DNA of 57,080 nt from JAJTFW01 sp903922455 (lineage in GTDB: Bacteria; Bacteroidota; Bacteroidia; AKYH767-A; OLB10), in NCBI GenBank assembly GCA_943329665.2, contig CALQEU020000022.1, positions 1-57,080 of the forward strand. Direction: 5' to 3'. Both the position numbers and the translations under genes were made by a program. Below, one piece after another: positions 8,714-17,801 of the stretch. Within the stretch, counting starts at the first letter, position 1. Each line of letters opens with the position of its first letter. Under the pieces are notes generated by a model. It did no database searches and was not told the DNA's origin. It saw only the letters and a program-made list of their open reading frames with translations.

Positions 8714-9315
8714 CCTTTCAAGGGTTTAATGCAATTGTACGTATAGGATAGAATTTTGTTCACACAATCGTCCAGCTTTTCTAGGTCGGTGTGTACAGTA
8801 ATTTCGGGGTGTGTAGGGATTTCGAAGGGGGACGAAATCCCTGTAAAGTTAGGGATTTCTCCTCTACGAGCCTTCGCATAAAGACCTTTTACATCTCTTT
8901 GTTCACAAATTTCCAATGGGCAATCGACGTGTATTTCAATAAATTCGCCCTCTTTTAGTAAATGTCTTACTGTTTCTCGATCTTCAAGAAAAGGGGAGAT
9001 AAAGGCACTGATAACGATGATTCCAGCATCTAAAAAGAGCTTGGCTACTTCACCAATTCTTCGAATATTTTCTTTTCTACCAGTATCACTAAAGTCAATA
9101 TTGTTGTTGAGGCCGTGACGGATATTATCGCCGTCCAGTAAATAGGTTTTATAACCTTGTTCATGCAACACTTGCTCCACTCGATCAGCTAAGGTGGATT
9201 TTCCAGAGCCACTTAATCCAGTAAGCCATAAAAGAACAGGTTTTTGTTTTAACAATTTTTCTCTGTCTGCCTTACTGATTTTATAATCTTGCTTTATGAT
9301 ATCTAAATTTTTCAT
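8710..9315 (-). CDS. cysC: Adenylylsulfate kinase CysC
   Basis: 201 aa, standard length. It phosphorylates APS to PAPS, the sulfate donor for sulfotransferases. It has the P-loop GLSGSGKST (33-41), the DGDNIRHGLN motif, and the ENIRRIGEVAKLF and FISPF segments characteristic of APS kinases, ending with IPNFTGISSPFEIP. It starts at the ATG at 9315, 22 bp after the permease gene. In this operon its product feeds the sulfotransferase two genes upstream rather than a reductase, since no cysH or sulfite reductase is encoded nearby. Confidence 0.96.
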   Translation of the reverse strand: MKNLDIIKQDYKISKADREKLLKQKPVLLWLTGLSGSGKSTLADRVEQVLHEQGYKTYLLDGDNIRHGLNNNIDFSDTGRKENIRRIGEVAKLFLDAGIIVISAFISPFLEDRETVRHLLKEGEFIEIHVDCPLEICEQRDVKGLYAKARRGEIPNFTGISSPFEIPTHPEITVHTDLEKLDDCVNKILSYTYNCIKPLKG

Positions 9316-9337
9316 TTATAGAATTTCAATGTTTAAT

Positions 9338-11119
9338 TTAAATAAGGTTATACCAATAGGCAATTCCAAATATGGTCATGGCCATATAAATTAAAGTGGG
9401 TATAAAACCATAGCGTATATAATCAGAAAAACGATAACCACCCGGACCAAATACCATCAAGTTAGTTTGGTAACCAAACGGAGTAATGAAGTCTGCCGAG
9501 CTGGCAAATGCAATGGTAAGTAATAAAGGGGTCACATCGTGCATTCCAATTTGATTCCCTGTAGCTACTGCAATCGGAAATGTTATGGCTACTGCCGCTG
9601 CATTGGTAACAAACATCGTTAAGATATTAGTCACTAAGTAAAGTCCTAAAATCACACCCAATGTTGGATGCAAACTATTCGTGATTCCAATTACTTCTTT
9701 AGCAAAAACTTGATCCGCACCGGAATTTGAAATGGCCTTTCCTATACCAATGGAAAGCGCAAGCATAACCAGTAATTCAAGATCCAATGATTTTTTAATA
9801 TCATCAACATTTAAAAAACCGGTCAATGCTAAACTTCCAGTTATAATAAAAAGTGACATAAATAAACTCATCATGTCAGTTGCTTCCAAGATGAATGATG
9901 CAGCAATGGCTAAAAGTATCCATTTTATTCTGCTTTTGTGTGCGTTATTAATTTCACGTTTTTTTGAAACAAGAATCAAGTCGCGGTTTTGCTCAGAGCG
10001 TTTTCGAAATTCTTTTCCAGCAACTACAAGAAGTAAATCCCCATTTTTTAATTCAATGTCACCAACTTTCCCGCTAATTTTTTCGCCATCACGATTTACA
10101 GCAATAATACCGGCATCGTACATTTCACGGAAATTGGTTTTGTTGATAGGCTTGTTTATCAGAGAGGAATTTGGTGAAACAATCGTTTCAACGACTTCCA
10201 CTTTTCCTGTTAATGGATAGTCAGAATAGTCTGCAGTTACTAAATCGGTTTGATTGTTTAACAAGTCAATGACTGTGTCAGTTTCACCAGCAAAAATTAA
10301 AACATCATTTTCTTGAATAATTTCCTTAGGTGAAACTGGTGCAATGGTCTTGCTTTCTCGTATTATTTCAACAACATATAATCCTCTAAGCTGACGAAGT
10401 TTATTGTCATCTAATGATTTTCCAACATAGATAGAAGTAGAGGGTACTTTCTTTTCTATCAAATATTGTCTTGAGTGTGCATTAAAATCCATCAAGGCAT
10501 CAGTCCTATCGGGTAAAAGTTTTTTACTAAAAACAACCATGTATACAATTATTAAAATCATGATTGGAAAACCAATAGGAGTGAAATCAAACATTTTTAA
10601 TGGTGGAAGTCCTGCGTCTGTAGCGAGCCCACTTACCACTAAATTCGTTGATGTCCCAATTAAAGTAACAGTGCCTCCAATGATTGCGGCCATTGACAAT
10701 GGCATTAATACCTTAGATGGATTAATTTTTTTCTTTTTTGCCCAGTCGTATACATAAGGCATCATTAAAGCAACTAAAGGCGTGTTATTCACAAATGCAG
10801 AAATGCTCGAAACAGAAGTAGTCATTCTAAAAATAAAAGCACCATAACTCAAATTCGGTCTAAACAATCTTGATATAGAAAAGTCGAGAGCTGTTGACCT
10901 CTTTATAACATCACTTATTATTAATAAAAGAAAAATAACGGCAATCTGTTCATTCGCGAATCCACCAAGCGCTTCTTTCGGATTGATGATATTGGTAGCC
11001 ATTAACAAAGTAATAGCAACCACAAAAACCATCACCGGTTTAAAGATTTCTTTGTAAAGGGTGATGACCATGCCCAGCACAACACAGGTAACAATGATAA
11101 TTTGTGTATCCATCGTCAT
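9338..11119 (-). CDS. SLC13/DASS-family permease with RCK_C (TrkA-C) domains, probable sulfate importer
   Basis: 593 aa. It is an integral inner-membrane anion transporter with two blocks of hydrophobic spans flanking a cytoplasmic region at ~205-375. That region holds two RCK_C-like domains (LRGLYVVEIIRESK ... ENDVLIFAGETD and FREMYDAGIIAVNRDG ... GDLLLVVAGKEF). Signature segments include SAFVNNTPLVALMMP, GGTVTLIGTSTNLVVSG and FVTNAAAVAITFP. This layout matches SLC13-type sulfate permeases in several bacteria. Substrate is inferred from its place between the sulfotransferase and cysC. The start codon directly abuts the sulfotransferase stop (TAA then ATG); a second ATG lies 6 bp in. Confidence 0.9.
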   Translation of the reverse strand: MTMDTQIIIVTCVVLGMVITLYKEIFKPVMVFVVAITLLMATNIINPKEALGGFANEQIAVIFLLLIISDVIKRSTALDFSISRLFRPNLSYGAFIFRMTTSVSSISAFVNNTPLVALMMPYVYDWAKKKKINPSKVLMPLSMAAIIGGTVTLIGTSTNLVVSGLATDAGLPPLKMFDFTPIGFPIMILIIVYMVVFSKKLLPDRTDALMDFNAHSRQYLIEKKVPSTSIYVGKSLDDNKLRQLRGLYVVEIIRESKTIAPVSPKEIIQENDVLIFAGETDTVIDLLNNQTDLVTADYSDYPLTGKVEVVETIVSPNSSLINKPINKTNFREMYDAGIIAVNRDGEKISGKVGDIELKNGDLLLVVAGKEFRKRSEQNRDLILVSKKREINNAHKSRIKWILLAIAASFILEATDMMSLFMSLFIITGSLALTGFLNVDDIKKSLDLELLVMLALSIGIGKAISNSGADQVFAKEVIGITNSLHPTLGVILGLYLVTNILTMFVTNAAAVAITFPIAVATGNQIGMHDVTPLLLTIAFASSADFITPFGYQTNLMVFGPGGYRFSDYIRYGFIPTLIYMAMTIFGIAYWYNLI

Positions 11120-12061
11120 TTAGTGGTGCGCCACCGTTAACATCTCCTTGTTTTTGTTCTCAGATTCAATTAACCAAGAAGGAAGTTGCTTGTATCCACG
11201 CTCTTGAAGCATTTTCAATAACTGATAATTATACGGAGTATAAATTTCATGGAGTAATTTTAATGTACGAGAATCCATAGTTTCACCGGATTTATTTTTA
11301 GCATTAAACAGGTAATAAATGGAGCGTAGTTTTTTCTTTAAATTATGATTTCGCCTCCAAAAAGCTTCCAGTTTTTTATTGATATCAAGAATCATTTTAT
11401 GAATCACTTTGTTTTTGTAATACACCGTTTTGTTTTCTACAGTGAAATCACTTTCTTTAAATACATCAGTTGGAATTCCTAACCATTCACAAATTTCTTG
11501 AGTTAATTCCTTTGGTCTATTCTTTAGATCATCAAAGAAGACAATCTTTAAGTCATCATTGTATTTTTCAAACCATGGACCTAAATACTCACTATAAAAT
11601 CCTTCTTTAACACCCCTCGTAAAATAATCTTGCTTACGATGATCATCTATTCCTGCTAATGATTTTTGAATAAAAGAATAAATATCCACATTTTCATCTA
11701 ACATTGCTTTCGAACGAATATGATTGTAGAATGAGCCTAAACGATCGATGGGTTCACGTAAAATCATAATGATTTTCACCTGACCACAATGTTGTTGAAG
11801 GGCATTGGCTATCGCTTCCTTACCATAGATATAACTTGGACTCGCCTCCATCACATAACGCTCATTCGTACAATGAGAAAAATAAGACAAGTAATTTTCA
11901 ATTGGAGGAAGTGAGTTGCCTTCACGTAAAGGCATAAAATATCCAATTTCTTTTATATGCGATGCACCTACCTCAGGATGCTTCGAAAGATAAACAAACA
12001 AGGAGGTAGTGCCGGCTTTATGCACACCACTAATAATGAGATTGGGTAATCTGGAACTCAT
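11120..12061 (-). CDS. PAPS-dependent sulfotransferase
   Basis: 313 aa. It transfers sulfate from PAPS to an unknown acceptor. The 5'-phosphosulfate-binding loop is SGVHKAGTTSLFVYL (11-25, with K15, T18, T19). The 3'-phosphate-binding segment is ILREPIDRLGSFYNH (R102, S110). The MEASPSYIYG segment (71-80) is common in carbohydrate (HS2ST/NDST-like) sulfotransferases. There is no signal peptide or transmembrane segment, so it acts in the cytoplasm, presumably on a lipid-linked saccharide, a nucleotide sugar or a lipid. It is the first gene of the PAPS operon, which suggests the whole operon exists to serve sulfation. Confidence 0.93.
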   Translation of the reverse strand: MSSRLPNLIISGVHKAGTTSLFVYLSKHPEVGASHIKEIGYFMPLREGNSLPPIENYLSYFSHCTNERYVMEASPSYIYGKEAIANALQQHCGQVKIIMILREPIDRLGSFYNHIRSKAMLDENVDIYSFIQKSLAGIDDHRKQDYFTRGVKEGFYSEYLGPWFEKYNDDLKIVFFDDLKNRPKELTQEICEWLGIPTDVFKESDFTVENKTVYYKNKVIHKMILDINKKLEAFWRRNHNLKKKLRSIYYLFNAKNKSGETMDSRTLKLLHEIYTPYNYQLLKMLQERGYKQLPSWLIESENKNKEMLTVAHH

Positions 12062-12302
12062 AAATTTAATAACCCACTATACGTAGGGAGAGCAAATTTT
12101 GTTATTAGTTGGGCGTCTTGCTCGACTGCGAAAGTACTAATGTATATTGGGAAGAAGTAGAGAATTTGTTTTATTTTCATACTCTTTTAACCCCTAATTT
12201 TACGAGTTCAACTAGTATAACTCCTTGTAGGGAAAGTATTTCAAATTGATTCTAAACATATTTGACTATTTTAGAACCATATCTAACACCTAATTTAGTT
12301 TT
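12062..12302. promoter_or_regulatory. Divergent intergenic region between sulfation operon and YceI/LytS operon
   Basis: 241 bp, AT-rich, between divergent starts. It must hold promoters for both units. No convincing TTTG/TAnnTTTG pair is visible; TAATTTAG near 12292 is a one-mismatch -7 candidate for the plus-strand gene. Confidence 0.5.
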
Positions 12303-12896
12303 ATGAAAGAGCTTCATTGCTGTACTTTTTTAAGAAAATCAGAGTTTAGGATTTTTATGCTCCTTTTCCTACTTTTTTATACGTTAACGGTTAATAGTCA
12401 AACCATTGGAAAATATGCAATCGTGAATGGCACTATTGAATTTACTTCCAAAGCTAACTTGGAAACTATTAAAGCTAACTCAAACGAGCTTAAAGGTTTG
12501 ATTGATCCTGTTTCACATTCCGTTGCATTTCGTGTCGCAAATAATTCATTTCTAGGGTTTAATAGCCAATTGCAACTAGATCATTTTAACGAGAATTACA
12601 TGGAAACGGATTTATTCTCAAACTGCACTTTTAAAGGCAAAATAATTGACGAGGTAAATTTTAACAAGGACGGGGTGTATCCAGTTCGTGTAAAAGGAGT
12701 ACTCAATATTAAAGGTGTTGGTCAAGAAATGATCATTAAAGGTGTCATATATGTAAAAGGCAATGAATTGTTTCTTACTTCCGAGTTTATAGTGAGTTTA
12801 AGCGACCACGATATTCGAATCCCTCGTATTGTACAGCAAAAAATTGCCCCTGAAATTGGAGTATCATTAACTGCAAAGATGAAAGTTATAAAATGA
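12303..12896 (+). CDS. YceI-family periplasmic lipid-binding protein (copy 1)
   Basis: 197 aa. A hydrophobic leader at residues ~17-33 ends near NSQ, implying export. The rest is a YceI-like lipocalin-fold barrel. YceI proteins bind polyisoprenoid chains such as quinones or polyprenyl lipids in the periplasm. Diagnostic strands include GTIEFTSKANLETI, HFNENYMETDLF, NCTFKGKI, NKDGVYPVRVKGVLNIKG and SEFIVSLSDHDIRIP. A paralogue lies at 19117-19668 with the same strand order and shared DGVYPV and ENY(V/M)E motifs. The stop overlaps the start of the sensor kinase (ATGA), so it is co-translated with the regulator pair. Confidence 0.85.
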   Translation: MKELHCCTFLRKSEFRIFMLLFLLFYTLTVNSQTIGKYAIVNGTIEFTSKANLETIKANSNELKGLIDPVSHSVAFRVANNSFLGFNSQLQLDHFNENYMETDLFSNCTFKGKIIDEVNFNKDGVYPVRVKGVLNIKGVGQEMIIKGVIYVKGNELFLTSEFIVSLSDHDIRIPRIVQQKIAPEIGVSLTAKMKVIK

Positions 12897-15802
12897 AGAA
12901 TCTTTATTTTTATTTGATGATTTTTCTTTGGCTCTTCCCAACTGGTATCAGAGCACAGCAACCTTTTTTTAAAGAATTAAATATCGACCCGCAAAATGAT
13001 AATGTAAAAGCAACCGCAATTTATCAAGATAAAGATGAAATTATATACGTGGGTACAGGTGTGGGATTATTTAAGTTTGATGGATTTAATTTTACGCCCA
13101 TCAATTTTCCAGAAAAAATTTTATCAAAAGATGTAAAATTTATAAAAAATGTAAATAATGAACTTTGGGTTTGTATGGCAGATGGTTCAATCATCGGGTA
13201 TTCAAAAGAAAAGAGTAGGATTATAAAATCACCCATTAAAAGTTCGGTATCTTCTATCGTTGAGTTTGATAATAAAACAGTATGGGTTTCTACGTACGGT
13301 GAAGGAATATTTTATAGAAGTGGAAAAGATTGGCATCGCCTTTCTGGAATTCCAGATCCCTATATTTATCAGATTGTAAAACATCCTTCTGGTTTCATTC
13401 TTGCCGGAACAGATGCAGGTCTGATTGTAATTGACCCCGCTTCAAACCCTATTAGTTTCAACGTATACAATTCAAAAAATGGATTGCCCGATAATATTGT
13501 GAAAACAATCGGAATTCATCCGGATGGAAAAGTGTTGCTTGGTTTACAAGAGCAAGGATTGTTTCACTTTAATATGAATGATAAGTCTTTTAAAAACGTT
13601 GAAATTAATAAGACTTGGAATTATGGCGCATTGAATTCAATAGTTGCTTTGCAAAATGAATTTTGGTTGGGGACCGATGGTTTTGGTCTTGTGGATTATG
13701 AATTTAGTGGAGATAGACGACTTCGGAATTTTAATGTTTCAAAAGGATTTCCGTATAAGAAAGTGACAGCTATGATGCGTGATCGTGAAGGGAATGTTTG
13801 GATTATAGGAGATAATAAATTGATTTACTCTCCAGGCGAAAAAGTGGAATTCGTAAATGACGCAGGTGGATTTGCTTTTGATAGTATTCAAGCAATAACA
13901 ACAAGCAAAGATGGTTATGTTTGGTTTAGTAAACCTTCTGGTTTGTTTCGATTTGATTATTTAGCAAATGATCAACAAAGAATCAGGAAGTATACATTAG
14001 ATGCCAGTAAGAAAAAGTTGCATATCGTTTCTTTGTATGAAGATCGATTTGGATTTATTTGGGTAGGGACCTTCGATGATGCATTGTATCGACTTGAACC
14101 AATAACTGGAAAAGTAAAAAAATACACAACTAAAGATGGATTGATTAATGCAAACATCATTTCTATTTCAGGGAATAAGGATGAATTTTGGTTAGCTACT
14201 TTAGAAGGAGTTGTGAAATGCAAAATTACTGACTCTTCATTGGATGATGACGAACCAATTTATTCTTTTAGTAATAAGCAGGATTTTGAATTGCCTTTTA
14301 ATGGATTTGTATATAAGATTTTTGTAGATACTAAAGGTCGAGTTTGGTTTGGCACCGATGGGAAAGGGATTGTCATGCATGAGAATAATAAAATTCAAGA
14401 ATTTTCGGGTCTAAAAAATGGTAAAGTAATTTATTCGATCACAGAAGATCGCTACGGGAATATTTGGTTTAATACACAACACCAAGGATTGTTACGATAC
14501 GATGGTAAATCATTTCGAAATTTTAATCTTAGTAATGGATTGTCAGCTCTCGATATTTCAGGAATCGAATCTGATAATATTGGAAATATAGTCGTGATTC
14601 ATTCAAAAGGCTTGGATATAATCAATTCGAAAAATTTGGAAATTGAAAAAATTAGTTCGGAGTCGGGTATTAATACAATCGATGCAGATTTGAATACCGT
14701 TGCACGCGATGGTAAAGGAGGTGTATGGATTGGTTCTCGAAATAAACTGCTTCGTTATTATAGTTATATTAAAGAGCGATCTTATCAACCACATTTAATT
14801 CTGAATGCTGTGTATACATTCATGAAGCAAAGTGTAGATGTTAGAGATTCTATTTTTGAGTATAATCAGAATAATATCTCAATTGATTATATCGGACTCT
14901 GGTACACCAACCCCGATTTAGTTTCTTATCGTTATCGATTGGTAGGCTTCAGTAACACATGGATCCCAACTCGAGATCGAATCGTAACTTTTCCTAATTT
15001 ACCACCCGGTTCTTATAAATTTGAAGTAATCGCAGGAATTGGTGGCCAGTTTAAAAGTCAAAAGGTATTAACCTATGGTTTTAGAATTATGAGGCCCATG
15101 TGGAAGGAAAATTGGTTTGTAATAGGTGTTTTTTTAGTTGTAGCCTCCTCTATTATTATTATTATTCGTGATCGTGATGTGCGTTTGAGAAAGTTGGAAA
15201 ATTTGAAAAAGGAAAAAATCGAATATCAATTCGCAACATTGAAGAGTCAAGTAAATCCTCATTTCTTGTTTAATAGTTTTAATACACTTATTGCAATAAT
15301 TGAAATCGATAAGGAAACCGCTATTGCTTATGTAGAAAAATTATCTGACTATTTCAGAAATTTGGTACACCATCGTGATAAAGACTTAGTGACTCTACAA
15401 GAAGAACTGGAAATGGTAAATACGTATTATTATCTTCAGCAAAAAAGATTTGGTGATGCACTGCAGTTGAATATTGATATTCCTAATGAATGGAGATTTA
15501 AATATGGTGTGCCTCCATTGTCCTTGCAATTGTTAATTGAGAATGCAGTAAAACACAATGCCGTTTCGCATGAAACTCCACTCACTGTTTATGTGAATGT
15601 AAAGGAAAATGGAAGTTTAGTTATTCGAAATACACTGAATCCAAAAATGCATCCTGAACCAAGTGCCGGAATCGGCTTGCAGAATATAATTTCAAGATTC
15701 CAAATTGTTTCTGGACAAAAAGTGATCGTGAGTTTTATTCACGATGAATTCGTCGTTCAAATCCCCTTAATAAAATTGAATCATGAAAGTACTAATCATT
15801 GA
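12893..15802 (+). CDS. Beta-propeller sensor histidine kinase, LytS/YehU type (Reg_prop, Y_Y_Y, His_kinase)
   Basis: 969 aa. After a signal peptide (ends RAQQ), residues ~40-640 carry repeated Reg_prop-like beta-propeller blades with recurring I/VWxGT and DRxGNVW/FIW segments. A Y_Y_Y domain follows at ~655-730 (FEYNQNNISIDYIGLWY ... NLPPGSYKFEVIA), then one transmembrane helix at ~741-760 and a LytS-type His_kinase domain. H790 sits in SQVNPHFLFNSFNTL, and an ATP-binding N-box (LLIENAVKHN) follows. The propeller should sit in the periplasm and sense a ligand. The gene overlaps the downstream LytTR regulator by 20 bp and the upstream yceI by 4 bp. It has no receiver or AraC domain, unlike hybrid two-component systems. 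Confidence 0.93.
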   Translation: MKNLYFYLMIFLWLFPTGIRAQQPFFKELNIDPQNDNVKATAIYQDKDEIIYVGTGVGLFKFDGFNFTPINFPEKILSKDVKFIKNVNNELWVCMADGSIIGYSKEKSRIIKSPIKSSVSSIVEFDNKTVWVSTYGEGIFYRSGKDWHRLSGIPDPYIYQIVKHPSGFILAGTDAGLIVIDPASNPISFNVYNSKNGLPDNIVKTIGIHPDGKVLLGLQEQGLFHFNMNDKSFKNVEINKTWNYGALNSIVALQNEFWLGTDGFGLVDYEFSGDRRLRNFNVSKGFPYKKVTAMMRDREGNVWIIGDNKLIYSPGEKVEFVNDAGGFAFDSIQAITTSKDGYVWFSKPSGLFRFDYLANDQQRIRKYTLDASKKKLHIVSLYEDRFGFIWVGTFDDALYRLEPITGKVKKYTTKDGLINANIISISGNKDEFWLATLEGVVKCKITDSSLDDDEPIYSFSNKQDFELPFNGFVYKIFVDTKGRVWFGTDGKGIVMHENNKIQEFSGLKNGKVIYSITEDRYGNIWFNTQHQGLLRYDGKSFRNFNLSNGLSALDISGIESDNIGNIVVIHSKGLDIINSKNLEIEKISSESGINTIDADLNTVARDGKGGVWIGSRNKLLRYYSYIKERSYQPHLILNAVYTFMKQSVDVRDSIFEYNQNNISIDYIGLWYTNPDLVSYRYRLVGFSNTWIPTRDRIVTFPNLPPGSYKFEVIAGIGGQFKSQKVLTYGFRIMRPMWKENWFVIGVFLVVASSIIIIIRDRDVRLRKLENLKKEKIEYQFATLKSQVNPHFLFNSFNTLIAIIEIDKETAIAYVEKLSDYFRNLVHHRDKDLVTLQEELEMVNTYYYLQQKRFGDALQLNIDIPNEWRFKYGVPPLSLQLLIENAVKHNAVSHETPLTVYVNVKENGSLVIRNTLNPKMHPEPSAGIGLQNIISRFQIVSGQKVIVSFIHDEFVVQIPLIKLNHESTNH

Positions 15803-16541
15803 AGATGAAAAATTAGCTTCCGATCGTTTAACAAAAATGATTTTGGAGCTTGAACCTACTGCCGAAATTGTAGGTGCATTCGTAAGTGTAAAATCATCCG
15901 TTGAATGGTTGAAATCACACACCGCTCCGAATGTGATTATGATGGATATCAATTTGGCGGATGGACAAAGCTTTGAAATCTTCTCGATGGTAGAAGTAAA
16001 AACACCAGTCATTTTTACAACAGCTTATGATCAACATGCATTGGATGCATTTAAAGTAAGTAGTATCGACTATCTATTGAAGCCCATTAAAATGGAGGAG
16101 TTAAAGCGTGCTTTTGATAAGTTACATTCTTTCAATGAAGAGAATGCAAAGCAAATGGAAATTTTGTTGAAGAAATTCGCTATTCATTCTCGTGATTTTC
16201 AAAAAAGAATAGTAATTCGCTATGGCGATACTATCAAAATGGTGGAGGTAAGTGATGTAGCTTATTTTTACACAGAGGAAAAGATTAATTACCTGTGTAC
16301 ACATGCTGATTTACGTTATCCGGTTGACCACAACTTGGATGAGTTGGAACATATGTTAGATCCTAGCGTTTTTTTTAGAATAAATAGGCAGTTTATAGTA
16401 AATATTCATGCTATCGATAAAATGTTAGCATGGTCGAAGTCAAGGGTGAAGGTGGTTCTACGCCCTCCAAGTAAAGAGGATACCATAGTAAGTACGGAGC
16501 GCTCACCGCATTTTAAAGGCTGGTTGACCGGAAATGGCTAA
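15783..16541 (+). CDS. LytTR-family response regulator
   Basis: 252 aa. Residues 1-120 are a receiver domain with acidic pocket E7/D8, phosphoacceptor D55 in VIMMDINLADG, the TTAYDQHALDAF segment and K at the SIDYLLKPI turn. Residues ~145-250 are a LytTR DNA-binding domain (RYGDTIKMVEVSDVAYFYTEEKINYLCT ... FFRINRQFIVNIHAIDKM). It overlaps the sensor kinase gene by 20 bp and is surely its partner. Likely targets are the flanking yceI promoter and the cytochrome/YceI/DUF5777 block 99 bp downstream; that is inference from position. Confidence 0.95.
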   Translation: MKVLIIEDEKLASDRLTKMILELEPTAEIVGAFVSVKSSVEWLKSHTAPNVIMMDINLADGQSFEIFSMVEVKTPVIFTTAYDQHALDAFKVSSIDYLLKPIKMEELKRAFDKLHSFNEENAKQMEILLKKFAIHSRDFQKRIVIRYGDTIKMVEVSDVAYFYTEEKINYLCTHADLRYPVDHNLDELEHMLDPSVFFRINRQFIVNIHAIDKMLAWSKSRVKVVLRPPSKEDTIVSTERSPHFKGWLTGNG

Positions 16542-16640
16542 ATCGATTTCATAATACACTATTTTCCCGTTCAGTGTTTTTTTTTCCTTGCTCAGAACAT
16601 TTCAATTTTATTTGGTCAGATGCGGATGTAATTTCGTATT

Positions 16641-17375
16641 ATGATTAGAATTGGAAAAATTGATATCAGCAAAAGTGACTGGAAAATAGTCTTTGGTATA
16701 TTTATATTTCTCTTTGCTTCATGTAAGCATGAAATTCCACAGCCTATTGTAACAACAGTTCCTGTTGACAATGGAAATGGGAATACATTGCCTTGTGATA
16801 GTGATAGCGTTTATTTTAATATGCAGATATTACCTTTTCTAATAGCAAACTGCGCACAACCTGGTTGTCATGATGCCGCATCGCATGAGGATGGTATAAC
16901 AATTACCTCGTATCAAACATTGATGAATTCAGGGATTATTGTACCTGGCGACCCCAATGACGGTGATTTTATGGATGTAATTACTACTTCTGATCCGAAT
17001 GATAGAATGCCCCCACCACCTGCCCCTCTTTTAACAAGCCAACAAATACAATTAATTCAGACCTGGATTACTCAAGGAGCCCAAAACTTAAATTGTGATG
17101 GTGGATGTGATACATCAAACGTAACTTATAATGCAGTTGTTAAACCCATCATGCAAAATAAATGTCAAGGTTGCCATCAAGGTACGAGCCCCGGAGGAGG
17201 TGTAAATCTCTCGACTTACTTAGGTGTTCAGGGTTCTGCCATCGATGGTTCTTTATTAGGATCTGTTGAACATGCTCCCGGTTGGAGTGCAATGCCAAAA
17301 AACACAAGTAAATTACCCGATTGTGATATTGCAAAAATTAGAATATGGGTTAATGCTGGATCTCCTAATAATTAG
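16641..17375 (+). CDS. Lipoprotein with two cytochrome-c-like domains
   Basis: 244 aa. The signal ends in the lipobox LFASC (C28). Domain 1 (~55-150) resembles the planctomycete-type PSCyt1 cytochrome fold: FLIANCAQPGCH (C71, C76, H77), then an MPPPPAP loop whose Met could be the distal ligand, then IQTWITQGAQN. Its cysteine spacing is C-x4-CH, not the standard CxxCH. Domain 2 (~155-244) has a classical CQGCH (C175-H179) and AMPKN (M218), and closely resembles the next gene's product. The protein is probably anchored to a periplasm-facing membrane leaflet and transfers electrons. It is the first gene of the six-gene block ending at 20575. Confidence 0.82.
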   Translation: MIRIGKIDISKSDWKIVFGIFIFLFASCKHEIPQPIVTTVPVDNGNGNTLPCDSDSVYFNMQILPFLIANCAQPGCHDAASHEDGITITSYQTLMNSGIIVPGDPNDGDFMDVITTSDPNDRMPPPPAPLLTSQQIQLIQTWITQGAQNLNCDGGCDTSNVTYNAVVKPIMQNKCQGCHQGTSPGGGVNLSTYLGVQGSAIDGSLLGSVEHAPGWSAMPKNTSKLPDCDIAKIRIWVNAGSPNN

Positions 17376-17420
17376 TAAAATGCGTTGCTTACTATTTCTT
17401 ATCTATAAATTAATACAAAA

Positions 17421-17801
17421 GTGGAATTATTAAAACGACTTCCCAATTCTTTGATCCTTGTCACTCTGCTGACACTCCTTTTTTCAGGATGTTATTATGA
17501 TGTAGAGGAAGAATTGTATCCCAATAATGGTGTGTGTGATACAAGTAATGTTACTTATACCTTAACAATTGCACCAATCTTGAATAGTAGCTGCAACGCT
17601 TGTCATAGTGGCGCTGCTCCAAGTGGAAATATTGATTTGAGTAATTATGCAAATGTAAAATTGTATGCTGATGATGGCTCTCTCTATGGATCAATGAGCC
17701 ATGATCCCAATTGGTCACAAATGCCTCAAGGAGGAAATAAAGTGGATGATTGCACTTTACTGAAAGTAAAAGTTTGGATTGATAATGGAGCAACGAATTA
17801 A
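17421..17801 (+). CDS. Small lipoprotein cytochrome c-like protein
   Basis: 126 aa from a GTG start; no in-frame ATG precedes the signal sequence. The lipobox FSGC places the lipidated Cys at 24. One haem motif, CNACH (C58-H62), and a candidate distal Met in SQMPQG (M101) follow. The segment CDTSNVTY...APIL...CxxCH...IDLSNY...DGSLYGS...MP...DC...VKVWIDNGA aligns along its length with domain 2 of the preceding lipoprotein, so the two arose by local duplication. It abuts the next gene (stop 17799-17801, start 17802). Probable envelope electron carrier; partner unknown. Confidence 0.8.
   Translation: MELLKRLPNSLILVTLLTLLFSGCYYDVEEELYPNNGVCDTSNVTYTLTIAPILNSSCNACHSGAAPSGNIDLSNYANVKLYADDGSLYGSMSHDPNWSQMPQGGNKVDDCTLLKVKVWIDNGATN

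Noticed and set aside
5631..9315. Assimilatory sulfate reduction locus
   Set aside because: No PAPS/APS reductase or sulfite reductase gene is present, and the operon begins with a sulfotransferase.
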